Shown here in pieces: positions 31,648 to 37,881 of a DNA stretch of 37,881 bases. Source of the stretch: DASRTE01 sp035656095 (lineage in GTDB: Bacteria; Actinomycetota; Actinomycetes; Jiangellales; Jiangellaceae); assembly GCA_035656095.1 (NCBI GenBank), contig DASRTE010000180.1, positions 1-37,881 of the forward strand. The letters are read 5' to 3'. The notes below the pieces were generated by a model. It was not told the DNA's origin. It searched no databases and saw only the letters and a program-made list of their open reading frames with translations. The number at the start of each line of letters is the position of its first letter. Position 1 is the first letter of the stretch. A program made the position numbers and the translations under genes.

Positions 31648-32434
31648 GCAGGAGGCGAAGGCGCGAACGTTTCAGGCGCTCCACGCGGGTGAGCCGTTCG
31701 TGATCCCGAACCCGTGGGATGCCGGATCGGCTCGCGTGCTCGAAGCGCTCGGGTTCAAGGCGCTGGCGACTACGAGTTCGGGGTTCGCGTTCACCCTCGG
31801 GCGGCTGGACGGATCTGTGACGCTCGACGAGGTGGTCGAGCACACCGCCGCACTCGACCGGGCGACGGAACTGCCGGTTTCGGTCGACCTCGAGAACGGC
31901 TACGGGGCCGACCCGGCGAGCGCCGCGCTCGCCATCGCCCGCGCCGCTGAAGCCGGTGCCGTCGGCGGCTCCATCGAGGACTTCGACCCAGCCGGATACC
32001 TCTACGATTCCCGCCACGCCGTCGCGCGGGTGACGGCCGCTGCCGAGGCGGCAGGCAGCCTGCCGTTCCCGTTCGTGCTGACTGCACGGGCCGAGAACCA
32101 CATCCGCGGCAATCCGGACCTCGGGGACACGATTGCCCGTCTGCAGGCCTTCGCGGCCGCCGGCGCGGACGTGCTCTACGCCCCGGGCCTTCGGACCGCC
32201 GAGGAGGTGCGCGAGATCTGCCGCGCTGTGGCCAAGCCGGTCAACGTGCTGGCGTTGCCGGGGCTCACGGTTGCCGAGGTCGTCGCCGCCGGCGCTCGCC
32301 GGATCAGCGTCGGGGGAAGCCTGACCTGGGTTGCGGTCGACGCCATGGCGTCGGCGGCGACGGCGATCCGCGATCGTGGCGACTTCGCGGTGCTCGCGCC
32401 GAGACCGCCGCTCGACGAATGGCTCGGCCGCTGA
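31640..32434 (+). CDS. Isocitrate lyase/phosphoenolpyruvate mutase family enzyme
   Basis: A 264-residue TIM-barrel enzyme of the ICL/PEPM superfamily. It shows VIPNPWDAGSARVLEALGFK near residues 21-40, the metal-binding SVDLENGYG and GGSIEDFD, and a late RISVGGSLTWVAVDA. The KKCGH catalytic loop of true isocitrate lyases is not seen, so it more likely acts as a 2-methylisocitrate-lyase-like or oxaloacetate-decarboxylase-like enzyme; the substrate is not predictable. The ATG overlaps the end of the oxidoreductase gene, so it is in the MarR-controlled operon. It is convergent with psuG. Confidence 0.9.
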   Translation: MTRQEAKARTFQALHAGEPFVIPNPWDAGSARVLEALGFKALATTSSGFAFTLGRLDGSVTLDEVVEHTAALDRATELPVSVDLENGYGADPASAALAIARAAEAGAVGGSIEDFDPAGYLYDSRHAVARVTAAAEAAGSLPFPFVLTARAENHIRGNPDLGDTIARLQAFAAAGADVLYAPGLRTAEEVREICRAVAKPVNVLALPGLTVAEVVAAGARRISVGGSLTWVAVDAMASAATAIRDRGDFAVLAPRPPLDEWLGR

Positions 32435-32454
32435 CGCGCCGGCGGGGAGCCTCG

Positions 32455-33378
32455 TCAAGGGAGTGCGGCGTATGCAGCGGCGACCTGGGCGCCCAGGCGC
32501 GCGTTGTTCTTCACCAGGGCGATGTTTGCGGTCAGGCTGGCCCCACCGGTGATCTCCACGATCCGGCCGAGCAGGAAGGGCGTTGCGTCCTTGCCGTGGA
32601 TGCCGCGAACGTCCATGTCCGCCAAGGCTTGCTCGATGATGCGGTCGATCTCACCCGCGGGAAGCTCGTCCTCGGCCGGGATGGGGCAGACGACGGCGAG
32701 GCCGCCACTGATGCCGAGATCCCATTTGGCGGCCATCACGGCGGCCACCTGCTGTGGGGTGTCGACCCGCATCGGCGCGGGATGACCGCTGCTGCGCGAG
32801 AAGAACGCCGGGAACTCGTTGGTGCCGTAGGCGAGCACGGGAACGCCGAGCGTCTCGAGAGCCTCCAGCGTCAAACCGATGTCCAGGATGCTCTTCACGC
32901 CCGCCGAGACGACCGCCACGTTCGACGTCGCCAGCTCGGTGAGGTCGGCGCTGGTGTCGAAGGTCTGCTGCGCGCCGCGGTGCACGCCGCCCAGCCCACC
33001 GGTGACGAAGACGCTGATCCCCGCCAAGGCGGCCAGGCGCATCGTGGCTGCCACCGTGGTGGCACCGTGGGCGCCACGGGAGATGACGTACGGCAGATCG
33101 CGAACACTGACCTTGCTGACGTCGGGGCTGGAGGCCAGCAGTTCCAGCGCTTCGGCATCCAGGCCGACATGGGCGTGCCCGTCCAGCACCGCGATCGTCG
33201 CCGGAGTGGCACCGAGCTCCCGGACGATGGTCTCCACCTCGACGGCCGTCTGGATATTCTGCGGGTACGGCATGCCGTGGCTGATGATCGTGCTCTCCAG
33301 AGCGACAACGGGGGCGCCGTCGCTCAAGGCTTCCGCCACCTCATCGGTGAGCACCAGGGACGGATGAGGCTGCTTCAT
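32455..33378 (-). CDS. psuG: Pseudouridine-5'-phosphate glycosidase
   Basis: A 307-residue enzyme that splits pseudouridine 5'-phosphate into uracil and ribose 5-phosphate, breaking the unusual C-C bond. Conserved segments are ALESTIISHGMPYPQN with Glu28, RDLPYVISRGAHGATTVAAT, the GGLGGVHRGAQQTFD loop, SADLTEL and SAGVKSILDIG with the lysine expected to form the ribose adduct, and FFSRSSG. Length is normal. ATG 33378 overlaps the psuK stop by four bases and is preceded by GGGAGA, so the two genes are coupled. No nucleoside transporter is seen beside them. Confidence 0.95.
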   Translation of the reverse strand: MKQPHPSLVLTDEVAEALSDGAPVVALESTIISHGMPYPQNIQTAVEVETIVRELGATPATIAVLDGHAHVGLDAEALELLASSPDVSKVSVRDLPYVISRGAHGATTVAATMRLAALAGISVFVTGGLGGVHRGAQQTFDTSADLTELATSNVAVVSAGVKSILDIGLTLEALETLGVPVLAYGTNEFPAFFSRSSGHPAPMRVDTPQQVAAVMAAKWDLGISGGLAVVCPIPAEDELPAGEIDRIIEQALADMDVRGIHGKDATPFLLGRIVEITGGASLTANIALVKNNARLGAQVAAAYAALP

Positions 33379-34514
33379 GGAGCTTCTCCCTGGTCGGGCC
33401 GGGGGTGGACGGCTCGGCCGAGCACGGCATCGATCAGCCGCGGGGTCAGGTCGGGGCGCACGGTGTGCGGGCTCGCGATGGTGAGCGCAGCCGCTGCATG
33501 CCCGTATCGGGCCGCATCGAGTGGATCACTGCCGCCGAGCAGGACATGACAGAAGGCTGCGAGCATGGCGTCGCCGGCTCCGGTCACGTCCTCGACGGTC
33601 GTCGGCGGGGCCGGGATGAGGCTGGTGCCGGCGGAGGCGCTGCTGAGCAGCGACCCGCGTTCTCCGAGCCGAATCCACACGTACCTGACCCCCTTCCGGT
33701 GAAGCGTGTCAGCCGCCAGGCGCATCTGTCGGTCGGAACGGACGGCCAGCCCCGTCAGTGCAGCAAGCTCATCGCGATTCGGCGTGACCGCGTACAACGG
33801 CCGGTCCGCGACGATGTGCGCGGCGAGCAGCGTGGCCTTGGGGACGCTCACCGGCTCGAGGATCGTGCGAACTCCGCTGGAATGAGCCACGTCGATGGCG
33901 TGATCCAGGGTTCCGGGTGACAGGTTGCCGTCGAGGACCACCAGGCCTGCCGTTGCGATGACGTCTCGTGCTCTGTTGACCTCCGCTGGGCCCAGCTCAC
34001 TGCTCGCTGCCATGTCGGCGACAGCCGACACCAGTTCCCCGTCACAGTCCAGCAGCGCGACGTACGTACCGGTCGGCAGGTCGGTCCGGTGCACGTACTC
34101 CAGGCGCACACCAGCCGCACCGGTCTGGTCCAACAGGCTCTCCCCCGCGGCATCACGGCCCACGGCGGCGACCAGGAAGGTGCGGGTGCCGAGCCTGGCC
34201 AGGTTCTCGGCGACGTTGCGGCCAACACCCCCCGGAGTCATCGAGCCGTGCCCGGGGTTGCTCGTGCCCTGCCTGACCCGCTCTGCGCTGCGCGCCTTGA
34301 CGTCGACATTGGCTCCGCCGATCACGACGACACCCGGCCGGTCACCGAGGACGTACCCCCGCCCGAGGATGACGCCCTTCTTGCCAAGGTTGGACAGGTG
34401 GACGTTGACAGCGGCACGTGACGTGCCGAGGCGGGCCGCGATCTCCTCGGATCCGATCATCGGATTGCCCCGCAGGAGAGCAACGACCTGCTGCTCCCGA
34501 ACCGTCAGGCTCAC
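33375..34514 (-). CDS. psuK: Pseudouridine kinase with N-terminal DNA-binding domain
   Basis: A 379-residue protein. Residues about 1-60 form a winged helix-turn-helix (LTVREQQVVALLRGNPMIGS, then EEIAARLGTSRAAVNVHLSN). The rest is a PfkB-type sugar kinase with VVVIGGANVDVKA, PGGVGRNVAENLARLG near 95-110, and the ATP/catalytic motif DVTGAGDAMLAAF near 310-322. It phosphorylates pseudouridine to feed PsuG. The attached DNA-binding domain suggests the kinase regulates its own operon. The GTG at 34514 is preceded seven bases upstream by TACTCT (minus, 34522-34527), a leaderless -10 box lying between two direct repeats. Confidence 0.93.
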   Translation of the reverse strand: MSLTVREQQVVALLRGNPMIGSEEIAARLGTSRAAVNVHLSNLGKKGVILGRGYVLGDRPGVVVIGGANVDVKARSAERVRQGTSNPGHGSMTPGGVGRNVAENLARLGTRTFLVAAVGRDAAGESLLDQTGAAGVRLEYVHRTDLPTGTYVALLDCDGELVSAVADMAASSELGPAEVNRARDVIATAGLVVLDGNLSPGTLDHAIDVAHSSGVRTILEPVSVPKATLLAAHIVADRPLYAVTPNRDELAALTGLAVRSDRQMRLAADTLHRKGVRYVWIRLGERGSLLSSASAGTSLIPAPPTTVEDVTGAGDAMLAAFCHVLLGGSDPLDAARYGHAAAALTIASPHTVRPDLTPRLIDAVLGRAVHPRPDQGEAP

Positions 34515-34515
34515 G

Positions 34516-34541
34516 CTTAGCAGAGTAAAGCAGCCTTAGCA
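34516..34541 (-). promoter_or_regulatory. Direct repeats at the psuKG promoter
   Basis: On the minus strand TGCTAAG occurs at 34535-34541 and again at 34516-34522, 19 bases apart (about two helical turns), flanking the -10 box TACTCT at 34522-34527. An imperfect inverted match, AGCAGC-CTTA and TAAGCTGCT, lies at 34530-34553. The arrangement is a likely operator for the DNA-binding domain of PsuK. Confidence 0.5.
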
Positions 34542-34814
34542 CAATAAGCTGCTCACCCGCACCGACCGGCTGACCATGACCGGAGCGGACCGAAGGGGGT
34601 CGACGGCGCAGGCAACGCCGCCAACCCCCGGAGGGCGGCCAAGGGCCACGGGGGGAGCCCCCGACCGCGAGGAAGGACGCTACTTCACATTCGTTCGCTG
34701 CGAAAGCACTCTCTCCGACCTGGTGCGGTCGGCCGTCTGGCTGATGTCGTTCATCCCCGGGTGCCGGTTGCCCGCTAGGTTTGTTCTGCCGTTACTCCGT
34801 GGTCGCGAGTCGCG
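34542..34814. other. Intergenic space between psuK and the LuxR gene
   Basis: About 270 bases between the divergent starts. It holds the psuK promoter end, and a very G/C-rich middle part with small hairpins such as GGGGGGAGCCCCC near 34650. An open frame at 34576-34869 has no ribosome site and no protein-like composition, so I do not call it. I see no clear promoter for the LuxR gene; TAGGTT near 34776 is a weak candidate -10 box. Confidence 0.4.
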
Positions 34815-37685
34815 GTGCGCTGGAGCAACGTGCGCTCCCTGCTGGAGACACTCGGGACGGAACAGTTGACCGCACCCTGGCAGGCGTACTCGTCCAGGCT
34901 GGTCGGCCGAGGCGGTGAGTTCGACCGCCTGCGCCGGCTGCTGGAGGACATGGAAAGCACTGCCAAGGGGCGGATGGTGCTCGTCCACGGCGAGGCCGGG
35001 GTGGGCAAGTCGCGGCTGGTTCGGGAGGCCACCGCGGTGGCCCGGCGAGCCGGTGTCAGCGTGTTCTCCGGCCGGGCGGTGCCGTCCGGCGAGGCGTACC
35101 GCCCGCTCGCCGAGGCGCTCAGCGCCGCGTTGCGGGGCCGCCCGCTGCCTCGGGAGAACGGCCTGCGGCCGTACCTGCCGGCGCTGTCCGCGCTGCTCCC
35201 CGCCGCCGGCATCGAGGGCCGGTCCGAACCGAGCGGCGGGGTCATCCTGGGCGAGGCGATCCTGCGGCTGGTGACCGCGCTGGCCAGCCCGCGCGGCGCC
35301 ATGCTGGTGCTGGAGGACCTGCACTGGGCCGACCCGGACACCCTCGACGTGCTGAGCTACCTGGCCGATGCGGCGAGCACCTCGCCGGTGGTGCTGGTGG
35401 CGACCGCGCGGGACGAGCCGGACCCGCCGCAGCGGCTGCTCGACCTTGCGCGGGCCTGCCAGGCCGACGTCATCCCGCTGGACCGGCTCGGCCCGCAGGA
35501 CGTCCGCGGGGTGGTGGAGGCGTGCCTGTCGGCGGCCCCGCCGGACGAGCTGGTGGGGTTCGTCATCGAGCATGCCGACGGCTTGCCGTTCCTGGTCGAG
35601 GAGCTGCTGACCGGGCTCGCCGCGGTCGGCGCGCTGGCCCCGGACGGGACCCTGACCGGCCCGCTGACCGCGAACGTGCCACGCACGTTCGCGGCCACCG
35701 TGCGCCGTCGGCTGGCCGGCCTGGACCCGAGTGCGCGCTCGGTGGTGGAGACCGCCGCGGTCCTCGGCCGCCGGTTCGACTGGCGGCTGATCCCGGAGAT
35801 CACCGGGCTGGCCAAGCCGGTGGTGCTGGCCGGCCTGCGGTCCGCGGTGGCCATCGGCCTGGTCGCGGCCCACGACACCGACACCGACACCTTCCGGTTC
35901 CGGCACGCGCTGACCTGCGACGCGGTGCGCACCGACCTGCTGCCGCCGGAGCACCGGGCGCTGGCCCGGGCCGCCGCTGCGGTCGTCGAGCGGCGCGAGC
36001 CGGAGGCTGGCGACCTGGCCGCCGGGTTGTGGATGGCAGCAGGAGAGGACGCCCGGGCCGCCGTGCTGTACCTGTACGCCGGCCTGCAGGCTCGTCGCCG
36101 CGGCGCGTTGCACACCGCGGACGCCCAGCTGACCCGCGCCGCGGCCCTGGCCGTCGACGAGCCCGCACTGCGCCGGGAGGCGGAGGCGGTGCTGGTCGAG
36201 GTGCTGGCCGATGCCGGCGACACCGACCGGGCGCTGGCGCTGGGCGAGCGGATGCTGGCCCGCGGAGAGACCTGGGTCCGACTGACGCTGGCCGAGGTGG
36301 CGGCCGAAGCCGGCCGGTGGGACGTCGCCGCCTCCGGGCTGACCGCGCTGCCGGACACCGACGACCCGCGGGCCAGCGTGCTGGCCGCTCGGCTGGCGCA
36401 CGAACGCGGCCAGCCGGAGGACGCGCGGAGAATCGCCGAGCTGGCGCTCACCGAGGCCGAGGAGCGCAACCAGTGGTCGGTGGCCTGCCAGGCGCTGGAG
36501 GTGATGGGCCGCACCGCGCGGGTGACCGACCTGGAGGCGGCCCGGGACGCGTTCCTGGCCGCCGAGCGGCTGGCCATCGACCACGACCTGCCACTGGAAC
36601 GGGTTTCCGCTCTGCACGAGCTCGGCACCGTGGATCTGCTTCTGGACGGCTCCACGGTCCGGCTGGAGCGGGCCCGCGCGCTCGCCCTGGACGCCGGCGC
36701 GCTGGGCCTGGCGGCCAAAGTCGACGTGCAGATCGCGGCCAGCCTGCTGCACCAGGACGCGGACGCCGCACTGGTGCACGCCGAGCGCAGCGCTGAGCAC
36801 GCCCGCCGGCTGCGGATGGACCAGCTGCGGGCCACCGCGCTGTTCTTCCAGGCCGCGGCGCACGCGCACCGCCGCAACACCCAGGCCATGGAGCGCAGCG
36901 TGGCCGACGCCCGCCGGCTCGCCCCGGACGACCTGGACGTCAACGCCGGCATCTGGGGCGCGGTGTACGCGCACGTCGCGCTGCTCGACGACGATCGGGG
37001 CAGGCTCGCCGAGTGCCTGGACCGGGCCATCGGGTTCATGCGCAGCAGCCCGACCACGGCGCCGGCGCCCACCTACGGGTTGTGGGCGCTGGTGCGCACC
37101 CTGGATGCCCGGGATGGGGAGCAGGCCCGAGCCGAGGCCCGCCCTTCCGGGGTGAACTGGGAGAACCGCGCGCTGCTCGGCTACGCCGACGCGGTCGACG
37201 CGGGCCGCCGGGGTCGGCCGGCCGAGGCCGAGCAGTTGCTCGCCGCCGCCGATGCCGCGATGGGCTCTCGGCACTGGTGGCAGCACCGTATCCGGCTGCT
37301 GGTCGCCGGCGACGCGCTCGCCAACGGCTGGGGAGACCCGATCGGCTGGGCCCGGGAGGCGCTGGCGGTGTTCGTCCGGCGCGGCGACGACCGGTTGGCC
37401 ACCCGCTGCCGGGAGGTGCTGCGCCGGGCCGGCGCCCCGGTGCCGCGGCACGGCCGGGGCGACACCGCGGTGCCGGCCCACCTCCGCGGGCGCGGGGTGA
37501 CCAGCCGGGAGATGGACGTCCTCCAGTTGGTCGCGGAGGGGCTGACCAACGCGGCGATCGCCGAGCGGCTCGTGCTCTCGCCGCGCACGGTCGAGACGCA
37601 CGTGGCCAACCTGGTCGCCAAGACGAAGGTCGCCGGACGCAGCGGCCTGATCAGGCTGGTTAAGTCCGGGACCGCGGCCGACTAA
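34815..37685 (+). CDS. Large ATP-binding LuxR-type regulator (LAL/AAA family)
   Basis: A 956-residue regulator. N-terminal ATPase: RLVGRGGEFDRL near 28-39, Walker A HGEAGVGKSRLV near 58-69 and Walker B MLVLEDLHWADPDTLD near 163-178. A long alpha-helical middle part (about 370-880), rich in Ala, Leu and Arg, looks like TPR-type repeats. The C-terminal LuxR helix-turn-helix (TSREMDVLQLVAEGLTNAAI, then LSPRTVETHVANLVAKTKV) is at about 895-950. Such proteins are pathway activators triggered by ATP and a ligand. GTG 34815 has no ribosome site; GTG 34830 with GGAG four bases upstream is a good alternative. No target operon is next to it on the right within the window. Confidence 0.9.
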   Translation: MRWSNVRSLLETLGTEQLTAPWQAYSSRLVGRGGEFDRLRRLLEDMESTAKGRMVLVHGEAGVGKSRLVREATAVARRAGVSVFSGRAVPSGEAYRPLAEALSAALRGRPLPRENGLRPYLPALSALLPAAGIEGRSEPSGGVILGEAILRLVTALASPRGAMLVLEDLHWADPDTLDVLSYLADAASTSPVVLVATARDEPDPPQRLLDLARACQADVIPLDRLGPQDVRGVVEACLSAAPPDELVGFVIEHADGLPFLVEELLTGLAAVGALAPDGTLTGPLTANVPRTFAATVRRRLAGLDPSARSVVETAAVLGRRFDWRLIPEITGLAKPVVLAGLRSAVAIGLVAAHDTDTDTFRFRHALTCDAVRTDLLPPEHRALARAAAAVVERREPEAGDLAAGLWMAAGEDARAAVLYLYAGLQARRRGALHTADAQLTRAAALAVDEPALRREAEAVLVEVLADAGDTDRALALGERMLARGETWVRLTLAEVAAEAGRWDVAASGLTALPDTDDPRASVLAARLAHERGQPEDARRIAELALTEAEERNQWSVACQALEVMGRTARVTDLEAARDAFLAAERLAIDHDLPLERVSALHELGTVDLLLDGSTVRLERARALALDAGALGLAAKVDVQIAASLLHQDADAALVHAERSAEHARRLRMDQLRATALFFQAAAHAHRRNTQAMERSVADARRLAPDDLDVNAGIWGAVYAHVALLDDDRGRLAECLDRAIGFMRSSPTTAPAPTYGLWALVRTLDARDGEQARAEARPSGVNWENRALLGYADAVDAGRRGRPAEAEQLLAAADAAMGSRHWWQHRIRLLVAGDALANGWGDPIGWAREALAVFVRRGDDRLATRCREVLRRAGAPVPRHGRGDTAVPAHLRGRGVTSREMDVLQLVAEGLTNAAIAERLVLSPRTVETHVANLVAKTKVAGRSGLIRLVKSGTAAD

Positions 37686-37737
37686 CTCAGGGTGCCGCTC
37701 CCTAGTCGCCGGGCGGCCGGTACGGGAAACTTCGCAC

Positions 37738-37877
37738 AGGACGACGCCCGTGCAGGCTACGGTGCCAGCCGGTCGGCAGGACAACGGGGTGCAACGGGGG
37801 AACCGGTCCCTGTCGGTCAGCGGGTCTGCCCTCGGATCGCGGGGGTTCCGAGGGCAGACCTGGACGGGCGTCGTCCT
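37738..37877. repeat. 140-bp segment bounded by 14-bp perfect inverted repeats
   Basis: AGGACGACGCCCGT (37738-37751) and ACGGGCGTCGTCCT (37864-37877) are perfect inverse copies. Inside lies the strong hairpin at 37823-37860. The ends could be terminal repeats of a small non-autonomous element or the outer arms of a large hairpin; no flanking target duplication is visible, and the window ends four bases later. Confidence 0.5.
37823..37860 (+). terminator. Strong hairpin downstream of the LuxR gene
   Basis: GGTCTGCCCTCGG (37823-37835) and CCGAGGGCAGACC (37848-37860) form a perfect 13-bp stem with a 12-base loop, 137 bases after the LuxR stop. No U-tract follows. It is a likely terminator, though its distance from the gene is rather long. 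Confidence 0.55.
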
Positions 37878-37881
37878 TCAG

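Noticed and set aside
34576..34869. 97-codon frame upstream of the LuxR start
   Set aside because: No ribosome site, low-complexity Gly/Arg/Pro composition, and it runs into the LuxR gene in another frame.
34680..37784. Very long open frame (over 1000 codons) antisense to the LuxR gene
   Set aside because: It is a shadow of the strongly GC-biased coding strand: composition is Gly/Arg/Gln/Pro-rich with no recognisable domain, and the other strand has clear Walker and LuxR motifs.

Overview
The window is very GC-rich, densely coded DNA from an actinobacterium (Actinomycetota). The evidence is gene content and order. On one side lie purN, a PerM/DUF6350 membrane protein and sucD-sucC, followed by a lone B12-binding protein, a lipase and an M23 peptidase; from memory this order is shared with Mycobacterium and Streptomyces. 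On the other side lie ispE, rsmA, rpfB, tatD, metG, rsmI and the protein O-mannosyltransferase gene, the classic actinobacterial housekeeping block. I cannot name the genus. I saw no tRNA, rRNA, CRISPR array, insertion sequence or phage gene.

Layout. 1-2313: purN (3' end outside the window), a small two-helix membrane protein and perM. 2592-5740: an insertion into the conserved order, made of an ECF sigma factor, an overlapping membrane-anchored extracytoplasmic protein and kynureninase; two related palindromes lie upstream. 5858-7928: sucC-sucD. 8092-9106: an ArsR-SRPBCC fusion with an operator over its start codon, then a decayed gene remnant. 9122-12224: B12-binding protein, lipase, M23 peptidase and exonuclease III. 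12231-20808: housekeeping block for isoprenoid, rRNA-methylation, resuscitation and translation functions, ending with the mannosyltransferase; a methyltransferase overlaps it. 21443-24160: lipase-like protein, LtrA-like protein and a GDT1-family manganese exporter behind a probable yybP-ykoY manganese riboswitch. 24288-26127: three SRPBCC proteins and an ArsR repressor with twin operators. 26183-30018: CsbD, short beta-carbonic anhydrase, MFS exporter, STAS protein and a SigG-type sigma factor overlapping it tail to tail. 30130-32434: MarR repressor, oxidoreductase and isocitrate lyase-like enzyme around a 37-bp palindrome. 32455-34514: psuG and psuK for pseudouridine breakdown, the kinase carrying its own DNA-binding domain. 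34815-37685: a large LuxR-type ATPase regulator with strong inverted repeats behind it.

Two themes run through the window. First, many genes have a TANNNT -10 box exactly 6-8 bases before the start codon and no ribosome binding site, which points to leaderless mRNAs; other genes have clear Shine-Dalgarno sites. Second, the accessory part is made of small regulator-plus-enzyme modules whose operators can be read directly as palindromes or repeats next to the regulator gene. The best non-coding element is the riboswitch at 24167-24256, where a perfect 12-bp hairpin hides the ribosome binding site of the manganese exporter and shares bases with the aptamer's closing stem.
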